Assembly: GCA_013824645.1 (NCBI GenBank)
Contig: PNOF01000002.1
Location: 41,632-105,631 of the forward strand
DNA length: 64,000 nucleotides
Direction: 5' to 3'
Source of the DNA: Syntrophus sp. (in: bacteria)
Lineage (GTDB): Bacteria > Desulfobacterota > Syntrophorhabdia > Syntrophorhabdales > Syntrophorhabdaceae
In this document: positions 47,218 to 57,200 of the stretch, one piece after another
How positions within the stretch are numbered: the stretch's first letter is position 1
Layout of the letters: every line of letters starts with the position of its first letter
Made by a program: the position numbers and the translations under genes
The notes under the pieces: model-generated
What the model was told of the DNA's origin: nothing
Seen by the model: the letters and a program-made list of their open reading frames with translations, nothing else
Databases searched by the model: none

Positions 47218-48831
47218 ATGAAGTTGCAGAATATTAAGATAGGGAAAAGACTGGTAGGAGGATATGCGATATTTATCATCATTATATTGGTTTTATGTGC
47301 CATCAGTTACAAAAATATGAAAGATATAGATGTCAGGGCAAACGAGATCACCAACATAAATTTTCAGAAGGCAATGATGGCCAATGCCATACTCACAAAC
47401 CTTCAGTTTATAAATAAGGAAACCGGAAAAGCCGTATACACAAAAGACAAGAGCCCGTTGCAAGCAGTTGGGGAAAAGAGAAAGCTCTATCTTGCCGCAT
47501 TAGAAAAACTCGAAAAACTGGAGACAGAGAAAGAGGGTAAGGCTATTCTCGACAGATTCAAGGCGACCATCACAGAGGCGCGAGGGAGTAATGTACAACT
47601 TGCCAAGACAATAGAAGCGGGTAATTTTGATGAGGCATTGACTCTTTACAGTACGGCTGTTGATCCTGCGGTATATAAATTTATCGAGATTGTCACGGAG
47701 CTTGTCAAATATCAGGAAAACGGGGTCCAGGTAAAGTATCAGGAAATCTTGCATAATAACCGGAATGTGACCTTCATGTTGATTGCCTTCGGAGCGGCAT
47801 CTTTTATCATCTGCGCTTTTGTAAGCATTATTATCATGCGTAGTATTACTGTGCCGATCCAGAAGAGCATTGAAGTGGCACAAAACCTGGCCATGGGAGA
47901 CTTGTCAATCCATGTAGAGGTTGATAGAAAAGATGAATTCGGTGATGAAATGCAGGCTTTTAAAACAATGGTGGAAAAATGGAAGATATTGATTTCGGAG
48001 GTTACAACCTCTGCTGCCAGTGTGGCCTCGGCCAGCCATCAGTTGAGCGCCAACGCGGAAGAGCTTGCAAAAGGCGGAGTGGCCCAGGTAGAGAGGACTA
48101 TCCAGGTCTCGACAGCCTCGGAAGAGATGTCTCAGGCATCCCTCGATATCGCAAGGAATACGAATAACATATCGGATTCATCAAAGGAAATGGTTGCAAC
48201 AGCAGAGAAGGGCAGCACTATCGTCAATAAATCGGTAGACGAGGTGAATGAAATAGCAAAGACAGTCCATAAATCATCGGAGTTCGTAAAAGATCTGGGC
48301 AACCAGTCGGAAAAGATCGGACAGATTGTCAACGTTATCAATGATATCGCCGACCAGACGAACCTCCTTGCGCTCAATGCTGCAATCGAGGCAGCTCGTG
48401 CAGGTGAACAGGGCAGAGGGTTTGCCGTTGTTGCAGATGAAGTAAAAAAACTTGCCGAGAGGACCGGTAAATCAACCAAGGAGATAGCCGCTATGATTGG
48501 CGCTATCAAATCAGGTGTTGATAGTGCCGTAAGGGCAATGGATGAGGCTTCGCAAAAGGTAAAAGTAGGTGTTGAACTCTCCGGTGAGGCAGGAACAGCC
48601 CTCCACGAGATCGTGTCCCGTGCTTCCAATCTTCAGTCCATGGTACAGCAGATCGCTGCCGCCATCGAAGAGATGAATTCCACGACCGATGAGATTGCCC
48701 GTGATATAGAGCAGGTGGCAGCAGTAACAAAGGAATCATCAAATTCCGCAGAGCAGGTGACTCAGGCGGCCAATGAACTGAGCAGTCTTTCTGTTAAGCT
48801 GGAGAACTCTGTACGTGAATTCAGGGTCTAA
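47218..48831 (+). CDS. Methyl-accepting chemotaxis protein
   Basis: The 537-residue chemoreceptor has TM1 (about 12-32), a four-helix-bundle sensor domain (about 33-190), TM2 (about 190-210), a HAMP linker and a long signalling coil. The CheA/CheW contact tip reads [20 protein letters not shown] and [20 protein letters not shown]. There is no CheR-tethering pentapeptide at the C-terminus (ends EFRV). The ligand is unknown. RBS AGGAGGT precedes ATG by 4 bp. Confidence 0.93.
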   Translation: MKLQNIKIGKRLVGGYAIFIIIILVLCAISYKNMKDIDVRANEITNINFQKAMMANAILTNLQFINKETGKAVYTKDKSPLQAVGEKRKLYLAALEKLEKLETEKEGKAILDRFKATITEARGSNVQLAKTIEAGNFDEALTLYSTAVDPAVYKFIEIVTELVKYQENGVQVKYQEILHNNRNVTFMLIAFGAASFIICAFVSIIIMRSITVPIQKSIEVAQNLAMGDLSIHVEVDRKDEFGDEMQAFKTMVEKWKILISEVTTSAASVASASHQLSANAEELAKGGVAQVERTIQVSTASEEMSQASLDIARNTNNISDSSKEMVATAEKGSTIVNKSVDEVNEIAKTVHKSSEFVKDLGNQSEKIGQIVNVINDIADQTNLLALNAAIEAARAGEQGRGFAVVADEVKKLAERTGKSTKEIAAMIGAIKSGVDSAVRAMDEASQKVKVGVELSGEAGTALHEIVSRASNLQSMVQQIAAAIEEMNSTTDEIARDIEQVAAVTKESSNSAEQVTQAANELSSLSVKLENSVREFRV

Positions 48832-48834
48832 TAA

Positions 48835-48893
48835 GTTTCCGTCTGGAAAGGAGGGTTCTTTTTAGAAAAATTCCTCCTTTCCGATTTGGAAAC
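48835..48893. terminator. Bidirectional hairpin between MCP and folD
   Basis: GGAAAGGAGG (48845-48854) pairs with CCTCCTTTCC (48873-48882), and outer GTTTCC/GGAAAC extend it. The loop is T/A rich. It sits between two convergent stops. Confidence 0.65.
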
Positions 48894-48912
48894 TGGTAAG
48901 CTTTTATGCCGT

Positions 48913-49800
48913 TTATCTCTTTCCAACAGTAAATTGCGCCGCCCGCAATGTGTTCAGCATAAGCATCGTTATTGTCATGGGACCCACGCCTCCGGGAACA
49001 GGTGTAATCGCTGAGGCCTTTTCCTTGATTGCATCAAAATCGACATCTCCGCAGAGTTTTGCTTTACCTTCCGGCGTCATTCCGATCCGGTTTACTCCCA
49101 CATCTATAACAACTGCGCCTTCTTTCACCATATCGGCCGTTATTGCCTTTGGTTTTCCTGCGGCCACAATGAGAATGTCCGCCTTCCTTGTATGGGCGGC
49201 AAGGTCTTTTGTGCCTGTATGACAGATAGTGACTGTCGCATTTGCCCCTTCAGCTTTCTGAATGAGCATCATGGCAATAGGTTTTCCCACGATATTACTC
49301 CTCCCCACAACCACTACCTCTGCGCCGTCAATAGTAACGCCGCTCCTTACGAGCATCTGTTGGATTCCATAGGGCGTACAGGGGTAAAACTTTGCTTCCC
49401 CGATCATAAGTCTGCCTACGTTGACAGGGTGGAAGCCGTCAACATCCTTATCAGGGTCAATGGCGTAGAGCACCTTTGTCTCATTGATGTGTTTGGGCAG
49501 CGGCAACTGAACAAGGATGCCATGTATGGCAGTATCATCATTATACTGGGCGATTAGTTCAAGAAGCGCTTCTTCGGTTACTTCCTCAGGGACATCTTCC
49601 TGCAGGGAATAAAAACCAAGATCTTTTGCCGCCTTTTGTTTGGCCGTAACATAGCTCACTGAGGCAGGATTCTGACCCACAATAATTGTCACCAGTCCCG
49701 GTGTAATGCCATGTTGCAGTTTTAAACTCTTTGTTTCCTTATCTATCTCTTCCCGTATAATGGGACTGATTTCAGTGCCGCGTATGATTCTGGCTGTCAT
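48913..49800 (-). CDS. folD: Methylene-THF dehydrogenase/methenyl-THF cyclohydrolase
   Basis: The 295-residue bifunctional enzyme interconverts methylene- and formyl-THF. The Lys-bearing active-site block is ASVSYVTAKQKAAKDLG (about 51-67), and the cofactor part is VVVGRSNIVGKPIAMML (about 162-178) with late GGVGPMTI. It is transcribed with fhs upstream (88 bp gap), so both serve C1 metabolism. Confidence 0.95.
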   Translation of the reverse strand: MTARIIRGTEISPIIREEIDKETKSLKLQHGITPGLVTIIVGQNPASVSYVTAKQKAAKDLGFYSLQEDVPEEVTEEALLELIAQYNDDTAIHGILVQLPLPKHINETKVLYAIDPDKDVDGFHPVNVGRLMIGEAKFYPCTPYGIQQMLVRSGVTIDGAEVVVVGRSNIVGKPIAMMLIQKAEGANATVTICHTGTKDLAAHTRKADILIVAAGKPKAITADMVKEGAVVIDVGVNRIGMTPEGKAKLCGDVDFDAIKEKASAITPVPGGVGPMTITMLMLNTLRAAQFTVGKR

Positions 49801-49887
49801 GTGTTGCCCCCCTCTTTTTTATATATCTTGATATACTCACATACTTTTGCTACAGGGTTAGTGAGACCTCTCAACCTCTTTCCCTTG

Positions 49888-51651
49888 TTAGAATAATCCT
49901 GTAATCTTTCCTGTCTCAGTATCCACGTCTATCCGCCTGAATGAGGGGTCGGACCCTGTACCGGGCATGAGACTTATCGATCCTGTCACAGGGCAGAGAA
50001 ACCTGGCCCCCGTGAAGACGAGAATATCCCGCACGGGCAGTCTCCAGCCTTTTGGTACTCCCTTCAAATCCGGGTCATGTGAGAGGCTTAGATGTGTTTT
50101 AACCATCATGGTAAAATAGTCTTTTTTCTCAGGGTCGGCCTCCAGCTTATCCAGTTTAGCCTCTGCGTCGGGAATCCACAAAACGCTATCAGCGCCGTAG
50201 ACGGTCTTTGCGATTAACTGGACCCTTTCTTTTAAGGACATCTCGAGGGGATAGAGGAACTGAAAATCGGTTTTTTCCTCACAGGCGTCAATGACTGCGT
50301 CGGCGAGTTCCAGTGCGCCGTCGCCACCTTTGAGCCAGTGTTCCGATACAGCGACACGGGCGCCTTCAGCCTCGGCAAATCTTCGCACCAGAGCTATCTC
50401 TTCCCGTGTATCCGTCGAGAAACGGTTAATGCAGACAACGGGTTTCATGCCGGACATTTTTACGGTTTGTATATGGTGGAGAAGGTTTGGAATACCTCTT
50501 TCCAATAAGGCGAGGTCTTCTGTCCTGTATTCATCGGCCATTGGTAATCCCGGCGCTACTCTGGGGCCGCCGCCATGCATCTTCAAGGCCCTGATGGTAG
50601 CTGTGATAACGGAGACATTAGGCTTTAAACCGCTGATTCTGCATTTGACGTTCCAGAACTTCTCGAAACCGATATCAGCGGCGAAACCGCTTTCCGTAAT
50701 ATGGTAATCGAAAAGCTTGAGACCGACACGGTCGGCGATAATCGACGATTGCCCGATGGCGATGTTTGCGAAAGGGCCTGCGTGGACTAATACAGGCTGA
50801 CCTTCTATTGTCTGGAGGAGCGTGGGGTTGATGCTTTCTCTCATAAATGCCGTCATTGCGCCTGCAACCTCAAGGTCCTCAGTCGTGACCGGGTTTCCCC
50901 GAACATCATACGCCACAGTGATCTTGCCGACCATTTCACGGAGGTCCTTCAGGTCCCGTGCGATTGAAAGGATGGCCATCAATTCGGAACTGACGGCAAT
51001 ATCAAAGCGGGATTGCATGGTAAAACCGTTCAGTTTGCCGCTCCCGAGACCGATAACGATATTCCTCAGCGATTGGGCGCAGAAATCCAGAATCCATCCG
51101 ATCTGGACATTGCTCGGATCTATGCTGAGACGGTGCAGGTCCCTCTTTGCGAGTTCTATATCAGTATAATTTCTTTCGTGCTGCATACGTGAGGTCAGAG
51201 CAACCATGGCGAGATTGTGAGCATTCATGATATTGTTGATGTCCCCTGTTAATCCCAGAGAGAATTCCGTCAGGGGGATTACCTGCGCGTTTCCGCCGCC
51301 GGCTGCACTCCCTTTTACATTCATGGTCGGGCCGCCTGACGGCTGTCGGATGGCGCCGCCTACATTCTTCCCCCTCTTGCCCAACCCTTCCAATAACCCC
51401 ATAGTAGTAGTAGTCTTTCCTTCTCCAAGGGGAGTCGGCGTGATGGCGGTGACCTCGATATACTTTCCGTCAGGTTTATCTTTGAGTCTCTCCATTATTT
51501 TGGGGAAATTGACTCTCCCGATCTTTCCATAGGGAATAATCTCCTCTTTTGTGAGGCCCAATTCCTCCTGAAGCTGCCAGATAGATTTCATATGGTTTTC
51601 TGCTGCTTCGCAAATCTGCCAGTCAGCCATTTTTGTTGCATCGTAAGGCAT
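49888..51651 (-). CDS. fhs: Formate-tetrahydrofolate ligase
   Basis: The 587-residue enzyme attaches formate to THF using ATP. The nucleotide loop is [16 protein letters not shown] (about 71-86), followed by [20 protein letters not shown] and the folate region. Length is slightly above typical, with a 30-residue N-terminal extension. GGAGGT precedes the ATG. With folD and the FNT channel it links formate to C1 units or the Wood-Ljungdahl methyl branch. Confidence 0.95.
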   Translation of the reverse strand: MPYDATKMADWQICEAAENHMKSIWQLQEELGLTKEEIIPYGKIGRVNFPKIMERLKDKPDGKYIEVTAITPTPLGEGKTTTTMGLLEGLGKRGKNVGGAIRQPSGGPTMNVKGSAAGGGNAQVIPLTEFSLGLTGDINNIMNAHNLAMVALTSRMQHERNYTDIELAKRDLHRLSIDPSNVQIGWILDFCAQSLRNIVIGLGSGKLNGFTMQSRFDIAVSSELMAILSIARDLKDLREMVGKITVAYDVRGNPVTTEDLEVAGAMTAFMRESINPTLLQTIEGQPVLVHAGPFANIAIGQSSIIADRVGLKLFDYHITESGFAADIGFEKFWNVKCRISGLKPNVSVITATIRALKMHGGGPRVAPGLPMADEYRTEDLALLERGIPNLLHHIQTVKMSGMKPVVCINRFSTDTREEIALVRRFAEAEGARVAVSEHWLKGGDGALELADAVIDACEEKTDFQFLYPLEMSLKERVQLIAKTVYGADSVLWIPDAEAKLDKLEADPEKKDYFTMMVKTHLSLSHDPDLKGVPKGWRLPVRDILVFTGARFLCPVTGSISLMPGTGSDPSFRRIDVDTETGKITGLF

Positions 51652-52439
51652 AGCAACCTCCTCTATAATACAGGTCTCAGTAAGCCCCGCACTTTTTAAT
51701 ACATTAATGTCTTACTTACACATTTTCCGCTTTTGTGCCATTTAAGGATATCTATATGGCCGCTGCCAGTCAGCATACGTTTTTCCCTATGGCAACAGCC
51801 TTTTTTTCTATGGGATCTGCCATATGGTTTTATACATCAATTATATTAGATGATGTCAAAATAGATCGCAATGGTTTTCATGTAAATGATGCGACATTTA
51901 AGTAAAAAATCAGGCATATTATGATTATCAAGGTCAAAAACTGATTTATTTATTAAATTTCCGGCCAGGTTTTTTGAAGGACCAGGTAGAATGTTGTAAT
52001 TTACGGTGTTAAAACCTTTATGCGGAACACGTGCAATACTGTAGGGGCAGGTTACTCTTGTGAAATAAATATCAATGTTTCTGATAATGATCCATGGAAA
52101 GATCCTCACTGCTCAGTGCAGTCTTTTTGCCCGTTAATATTGCTACAATGGTGTTCCATATCGTGTATCCTTGTACTGTAGTACGAATGCGGTAAAGTTA
52201 TTTCGTCGATACTTGCCGGTAAGTTAGGTGAATTTTTTCACTTTTATAACACATTAATATTAAAGGTAAATATCAATAATATGTGGAGATACTAATGAAT
52301 ATTATATTGACAAATGAGCTGGCATTCAGTTATTTTTAATTGGACATATAGAACTTAAGTTTTATAGCAGAACATTTTCAGTACCATATTCCCCCCAGTC
52401 CACGACATTCAAAAACGGTGGACAATAGGAAGGTCAACG
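51652..52439. other. Long regulatory intergenic region upstream of bzd cluster
   Basis: About 790 bp separate fhs (-) from bzdN (+). It is AT rich and has no credible gene. A possible promoter, TTGACA (52307-52312) with TTATTT 17 bp later, lies about 105 bp before the bzdN start; AGGAAGG is the ribosome-binding site. I could not define an operator for an aromatic-acid regulator. Confidence 0.5.
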
Positions 52440-53591
52440 ATGGAACCACAAATGAACGGCTTAACAACAGCAGAAAAGTATTACACCCAGTACGGTTCAA
52501 GAGCAAGAGACCTGAAGGCTGAAGGCAAGAAGGTTATCGCTTATCTCACAGCATTGGGACCGGTGGAGATCCTCACCGCAGCAGGCGTAATACCCTTTAG
52601 ACTCAAGGGTAATGTCTCAGAGGCGATTACAAAAGGGGACGCTTACATGGAAACGATAGTCTGTCCCTTCGTAAGGAACGTCTTCGATGCAGCGGTCAAG
52701 GGTAAATATGATTTCCTTGACGGCATGGTGCTTCCTCACCAGTGCGACTCTATCGACAGAACAGATGATGTATGGAGTTCTACTCTGAAGCTGCCCTATT
52801 GGCACTTTCTGAATGTTCCCCACGTTACCGATGACCCGTCGATAGTATTTATGAAAGAGATCCTCCGCGTATTCATCGGCACCCTTGAGAAGTTTACCAA
52901 TACAAAGATTACCGATGAGGCTTTAGCTCAGGCGGTAAAAGCACATAATGAAAACAGGCGTCTCATGAGAGAACTCTATGAGCTGAGAAAAAGCAATCCA
53001 CCCCTTATCTCAGGTGTTGAGATGATGAAGGTCCTCGTTGCCGCCATGAGTATTCCCGTTACCGAATCAAGCGCCCTCATCGAGAGTGTCACCAAAGAGG
53101 TAAGGCAGAGAAAGCCTGCTGACAAAAAACAGAAACGGATCATGCTTATCGGTGATCAGATCGACGATGTGGCAATGATTGATGCCATTGAGGCAACAGG
53201 AGCCCAATTGGTAATGGACGATCTTTCCATTGGAAGCAAGATGTACTGGCAGGATGTTGATGTCACCACCGATCCTATCCAGGGTATTGCAGAACGGTAC
53301 TTAAGAAAATTGAAAATACCCACCACCTATGTTAGTGATGGGAACACCTATCAGGAAAACCTGGAAGCCCGCTTCGGGCATATGAAAAAATACATCAATG
53401 AGTTCAAGGTCGATGGGGCCATTCTCTTCATCTACAAATATTGTGACCCCTACGGTTTTGAAGTTCCGGCAATCAAGAGCTTTATTGAATCTTCAGGAAC
53501 GCCTGTGCTCTATCTGGAGGACGAATACTCCACCTCCACCCTGGCACGGATGAAGACCAGGATTGAAGCATTCCTGGAAATGATCGCATAA
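52440..53591 (+). CDS. bzdN: Benzoyl-CoA reductase subunit (BzdN/BcrC-like)
   Basis: The 383-residue protein belongs to the HgdB/BcrB-BcrC family that reduces or dehydrates CoA thioesters. Cysteines positioned for the 4Fe-4S cluster and active site are Cys75 in ETIVCPFVRN, Cys102 in LPHQCDSIDR and one near 340 in FIYKYCDPYGFEVP. Size and order fit BzdN of Azoarcus (gamma-type subunit). With BzdO it should form the substrate-reducing half of the ATP-dependent class I benzoyl-CoA reductase; another dearomatising or dehydratase role is possible. Confidence 0.78.
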   Translation: MEPQMNGLTTAEKYYTQYGSRARDLKAEGKKVIAYLTALGPVEILTAAGVIPFRLKGNVSEAITKGDAYMETIVCPFVRNVFDAAVKGKYDFLDGMVLPHQCDSIDRTDDVWSSTLKLPYWHFLNVPHVTDDPSIVFMKEILRVFIGTLEKFTNTKITDEALAQAVKAHNENRRLMRELYELRKSNPPLISGVEMMKVLVAAMSIPVTESSALIESVTKEVRQRKPADKKQKRIMLIGDQIDDVAMIDAIEATGAQLVMDDLSIGSKMYWQDVDVTTDPIQGIAERYLRKLKIPTTYVSDGNTYQENLEARFGHMKKYINEFKVDGAILFIYKYCDPYGFEVPAIKSFIESSGTPVLYLEDEYSTSTLARMKTRIEAFLEMIA

Positions 53592-53607
53592 ATGAGGAGA
53601 TAATCAC

Positions 53608-54939
53608 ATGGCTGACGATAAAAAACCAAGATCATTAGCAACCCAGGCAGCAGGTAAGATACCAAAATTTGTACGGGGTAACCTATCTGCCACTCTGAAA
53701 GCGAAAGAAGAGGGAAAAAAGGTGGCCTACGCTTATATTGCAGATGGCCAGGATGAGATCATGCGGGCAATGGATATCGTACCCGCCTGGGGTGAGAGCT
53801 TTGCAGGTGTCTGTGCAGCAAAACGTGACGCAGAGAAATACCTCCAGAAGGCAGAGGCGGACAACTTTTCACGCTCGCTCTGCACTTATGCCACCTGTAC
53901 AATCGGCTACGATATGTGGCATGAGGAACTCAATGGCGAGCCGGTCCCCGGTGCTCCCTGGGGCGGTATGGCAAGACCGGACATGATGCTCGGTTCAGGT
54001 CAGCTTCTTTGTGACCCCCGTTTCAAATGGCCTCAGGCAACTCAGCACTACCTTCAGGATGTGCCTGTCTTTGTAGGCAACATGTATTATCCCCCCTTTG
54101 ACCCGAATATCGACCACCATGAACAGGAAAAATTCTATGTTAAGTATGCTGCCGACGAACTCCGTGAACTGGTCAAGTTTTGTGAAAAAGTAACCGGAAA
54201 AAAGATGGACTGGGACAGGCTTGCGGCGCTCACCGAGCTGTCCGATAAAACCTGGGACCTCTTCATCGATACCTATGAACTGCGCAGGGCCATCCCGACT
54301 CCTATGGACACGGGCGATGCCATGAATACCATGGTGCCCTTCACCTTTAACCTCGCCACCCAGGAAGCCTATGACTTCTATAAAGACCTCTATGCTGAAC
54401 TGCAGCAGAAAATCGCAGAGAAGAAGGGCGTTGTCGAGAACGAAAAGTATAGAATCCTCTGGGGCGCAGGGCTTCCTTCCTGGTTCGCCCTTGGTGATTT
54501 CCAGTATTTTAATGACAAAGGAGTCGTTTTCCCTGTGGAAGTAACCTACCGGGGCGCCGAGAAGCTTGAACGCCTTGATCTTCCGAAGACGAATGACCCC
54601 CTGGAACACATTGCCTGGAGATGGGTACGCTACTGGACCAACTGGTATGACGCGGCACGGAAACGTCCCGGTTCTATCCCCAAAGTAGAACGTATTATCG
54701 AATATATCGAAAACTATAAATGCGACGGTGTGGTATTTCACTCTGCATTCTCCTGCCGTTCCTGGCATGCAGGGATCATCCATCAGGCCGAGACCCTGAA
54801 AAAGGTTTATGGCGACATCCCTGTCCTGATCATGGAAGGCGATATCGTCGACATCAGCTCGTACAATGAGGCAGATACCCATAACAGGATCGATGCCTTC
54901 ATCGAGACTCTTGAGTCGGCAAAGAAGAGAAAAGGCTAA
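53608..54939 (+). CDS. bzdO: Benzoyl-CoA reductase subunit (BzdO/BcrB-like)
   Basis: The 443-residue partner starts 16 bp after bzdN. It has Cys69 (FAGVCAAKRD), Cys92 and Cys97 (LCTYATCTIGYDMW), and a late Cys (HSAFSCRSWHAGI, about 384), as in the beta subunit. In class I reductases BzdN-BzdO hold a 4Fe-4S cluster and the benzoyl-CoA site. The large unusual insertion relative to HgdB is typical of Bcr/Bzd B-type subunits. A strong hairpin separates it from bzdP. Confidence 0.78.
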   Translation: MADDKKPRSLATQAAGKIPKFVRGNLSATLKAKEEGKKVAYAYIADGQDEIMRAMDIVPAWGESFAGVCAAKRDAEKYLQKAEADNFSRSLCTYATCTIGYDMWHEELNGEPVPGAPWGGMARPDMMLGSGQLLCDPRFKWPQATQHYLQDVPVFVGNMYYPPFDPNIDHHEQEKFYVKYAADELRELVKFCEKVTGKKMDWDRLAALTELSDKTWDLFIDTYELRRAIPTPMDTGDAMNTMVPFTFNLATQEAYDFYKDLYAELQQKIAEKKGVVENEKYRILWGAGLPSWFALGDFQYFNDKGVVFPVEVTYRGAEKLERLDLPKTNDPLEHIAWRWVRYWTNWYDAARKRPGSIPKVERIIEYIENYKCDGVVFHSAFSCRSWHAGIIHQAETLKKVYGDIPVLIMEGDIVDISSYNEADTHNRIDAFIETLESAKKRKG

Positions 54940-54966
54940 GAACGTACAATAATTAGGTAAGTTACC

Positions 54967-55062
54967 ACTTTCGCTCCCGTAGTCCTTAATGTGCTATGGG
55001 AGCGAAAGTCTGAATACTCAACCCCCACATTTCCCGCGCATATTTACAAAGACTGAGTATTC
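54967..55062 (+). promoter_or_regulatory. Hairpins between bzdO and bzdP
   Basis: ACTTTCGCTCCC (54967-54978) pairs perfectly with GGGAGCGAAAGT (54998-55009). A second pair, GAATACTCA (55012-55020) and TGAGTATTC (55054-55062), follows. No U tract is present, so attenuation, processing or mRNA stability control is more likely than plain termination. Confidence 0.65.
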
Positions 55063-55084
55063 GGGTTAGAGTGTAAGAATTAAT

Positions 55085-55927
55085 ATGGCCAACTATTTTG
55101 CAGGTCTCGATATAGGCTCCACCATGACGAAGGTGGTTATTTTCAGCGACAGGCTTGAAACCTCGCTCATAGGGCCAACCGGAGCCGAACACAGGAAATT
55201 AGCCAATAGAGTCATGGAAGAGGCCCTTAATCAGGCAGGTCTTCGTTTCGAGGACCTGACATATGTTGTTGCCACAGGATACGGCAGGATCAATGTTCCC
55301 TTTGCCGACCGGCAGGTCACAGAGATTACCTGCCACGCAAAAGGTATCTATAGTCTTCTCCCCACAGTAAAGACCATCGTTGATATTGGTGGTCAGGACA
55401 GCAAAGGCATCAAGATCCAGGATGGTAAGGTCAACAATTTTGTCATGAATGATAAGTGCGCCGCAGGCACAGGACGCTTTCTGGAGGTCATTGCCGATTC
55501 TCTTGGTATTCCTCTTGCGAAGCTTGGCGAGATTTCTCTTTCTGCCGAAAAACCCGCAGAGATCAGCAGCACCTGCACAGTTTTTGCCGAACATGAGGTG
55601 ACCAACCAGCTTGTAAATGGCGAGTCTGTGGCCAATCTTATCGCCGGTGTCCATCTGTCTGTTGCCACACGGGTCTATTCGCTGATAAGGAAACTGAAGA
55701 TCGAACCCGATGTGGCTATTACCGGCGGCGGCGCCAAAAACATCGGTTTGGTAAAGGCATTGGAAGAAAAATTCGGATATCCCATCCTCGTACCGCCGGA
55801 ACCTCTGATTACAGGGGCGCTCGGAGCCGCATTGATAGGCAAAGACGTATATGAAAAGTATGCCCGCGAGGGACAGACGCCCACGAGGTGCGGTCGCGGT
55901 TTAGAGGAGGCAAGATTCTTCTCATGA
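55085..55927 (+). CDS. bzdP: Benzoyl-CoA reductase activator subunit (BzdP/BcrA-like)
   Basis: The 280-residue subunit has the ASKHA ATPase fold of HgdC/BcrA/BadF: GLDIGSTMTKVV (about 7-18), DIGGQDSKGI (about 100-109) and GGGAKN near 215. Cys125 (DKCAAGTGRF) and Cys164 (SSTCTVFAEH) match the two cysteines that hold a 4Fe-4S cluster between two activator subunits. It couples ATP hydrolysis to electron transfer to BzdNO. Its short length fits the Azoarcus Bzd rather than the Thauera Bcr type. Confidence 0.8.
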   Translation: MANYFAGLDIGSTMTKVVIFSDRLETSLIGPTGAEHRKLANRVMEEALNQAGLRFEDLTYVVATGYGRINVPFADRQVTEITCHAKGIYSLLPTVKTIVDIGGQDSKGIKIQDGKVNNFVMNDKCAAGTGRFLEVIADSLGIPLAKLGEISLSAEKPAEISSTCTVFAEHEVTNQLVNGESVANLIAGVHLSVATRVYSLIRKLKIEPDVAITGGGAKNIGLVKALEEKFGYPILVPPEPLITGALGAALIGKDVYEKYAREGQTPTRCGRGLEEARFFS

Positions 55928-55937
55928 GGTTCGACGC

Positions 55938-56708
55938 ATGACATACGTGCTCGGTATTGATGCCGGCTCGGCATATTCAAAGGCTGTAGTCTGTGAAGAC
56001 GGTATCCTCCGGTCTTATGCCGTTATCCCTTCAGGGGGAGATTACAAGGAATCATCGAGAAAAGTCTCCGAGGAAGCCCTTAAAAAAATAGGCCTCACTA
56101 TGGATGGTATCTCTTATAAAGTTGCCACCGGGTACGGGTCTGCAATGGTGATTGATACCACTGACCAGTCTGCTACCGACATGTCCTGTCATGCTGCCGG
56201 GATTCACCAGTATTTTCCCACAGTACGGACGGTCATTGACATAGGGGCCCAGTTCAGCAGGGTGATTCGTCTCGATGACACGGGAGGCATTACAAATTTT
56301 ATTATGAATGAGAAATGTGCCGGAGGGAGCGGAAAGTTTCTCCAGATCACGGCACGGATACTCCACATCACGCTCGACGAGATCGGTCCACTCTCTCTGA
56401 CCGCCACCAAGCCGGTTGACTTTACAACAGCCTGTGCGGTATTTGCGGAATCAGAAGCAGTGTCACGTATAGCAGAAGGGGCAAGTCCCGGCGATATTCT
56501 TGCCGGTATTCACAAGGCCATGGCGTCAAAAATCGTCACCCTTGTCACCCGTGTAGGACTTGTCAATGATTGCGCGGTCACTGGTGGAGGTGCAAAAGAC
56601 ATAGGCCTCGTGAAGGCCATAGAAGCGGAGCTTGGCACCCCCGTCTTCGTAGCCGATGAACCCCAGATAACAGCCGCATTAGGAGCAGCCATCCTCGCGC
56701 TGCAGTAA
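55938..56708 (+). CDS. bzdQ: Benzoyl-CoA reductase activator subunit (BzdQ/BcrD-like)
   Basis: The 256-residue second activator is homologous to BzdP but distinct, which fits the heterodimeric activator of class I reductases rather than the homodimer of dehydratases. Cys127 (EKCAGGSGKF) and Cys166 (TACAVFAESE) are conserved for the shared cluster. The phosphate motif reads DIGAQFSR instead of DIGGQDSK, so this subunit may bind ATP differently. It starts 10 bp after bzdP. A large inverted repeat follows its stop. Confidence 0.78.
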   Translation: MTYVLGIDAGSAYSKAVVCEDGILRSYAVIPSGGDYKESSRKVSEEALKKIGLTMDGISYKVATGYGSAMVIDTTDQSATDMSCHAAGIHQYFPTVRTVIDIGAQFSRVIRLDDTGGITNFIMNEKCAGGSGKFLQITARILHITLDEIGPLSLTATKPVDFTTACAVFAESEAVSRIAEGASPGDILAGIHKAMASKIVTLVTRVGLVNDCAVTGGGAKDIGLVKAIEAELGTPVFVADEPQITAALGAAILALQ

Positions 56709-56769
56709 TTTTTCCAAAAGATAATTGAACAATGAATTAAGCTCAAGTGGCTGGTTGTGTTCTGTAGCA

Positions 56770-56932
56770 GGACGACGGCTTGGAGGGGAAAGTCCATATG
56801 CGCGCTCTGCCGTGCCTTACGCCTTTCGAGATACATAAGTATAGTCTCCGGCCAGTAAGACACACCAGCCCATCGCATCTGACTCTTTCCCCTCCAAGCC
56901 GTCGTCCACCACAAGCCGGGACAAGTCCCGGC
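56770..56932. repeat. 138-bp element with 23-bp perfect inverted ends, plus GC hairpin
   Basis: Arms at 56770-56792 and 56885-56907 are perfect inverted copies of 23 bp (core GACGGCTTGGAGGGGAAAG) flanking about 92 bp. A second hairpin, GCCGGGA-CAAG-TCCCGGC, follows at 56915-56932. No gene lies inside. It could terminate the bzd transcript, be a structured RNA or be a small non-autonomous mobile element. No target-site duplication was obvious. Confidence 0.7.
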
Positions 56933-57129
56933 AATAGTCGAGGAGTATACGTTGCCACTGCTTCGCCGAAAACGATTTTATTTTAATTATTTTCAGTGCA
57001 TCCGATGGTTTAACGGGGGTTATGTCTATTGCCTGAAATATTTCGAATTAAAATAATGATGTCCCCCAACTGTCCTTGACGTTTGATTGCAACAATAAAA
57101 TAATATAAGCAATTGGTAGTATAAAATGC
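56933..57129. other. Intergenic region before ATPase-TOPRIM pair
   Basis: The stretch is AT rich. I see no gene, and the only features are the promoter and inverted repeats listed next. Confidence 0.5.
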
Positions 57130-57190
57130 TTGCATTAAGCGTTATATATGATATAATTGGTCATATATTATCCTAATAGCTTGGATAATA
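57130..57190 (+). promoter_or_regulatory. Promoter with two inverted repeats ahead of ATPase gene
   Basis: TTGCAT (57130-57135) and TATAAT (57152-57157) have a 16-bp spacer. TATATGA (57145-57151) and TCATATA (57161-57167) form an inverted repeat over the -10 region. TATTATCC/GGATAATA (57166-57190) form another that ends at the AGGAGGT ribosome-binding site. Both look like regulator or RNA-structure sites. Confidence 0.6.
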
Positions 57191-57200
57191 AGGAGGTATT

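Noticed and set aside
51846..52109. 87-residue minus-strand frame in the bzd upstream region
   Set aside because: No ribosome-binding site, low-complexity composition, no recognisable domain.
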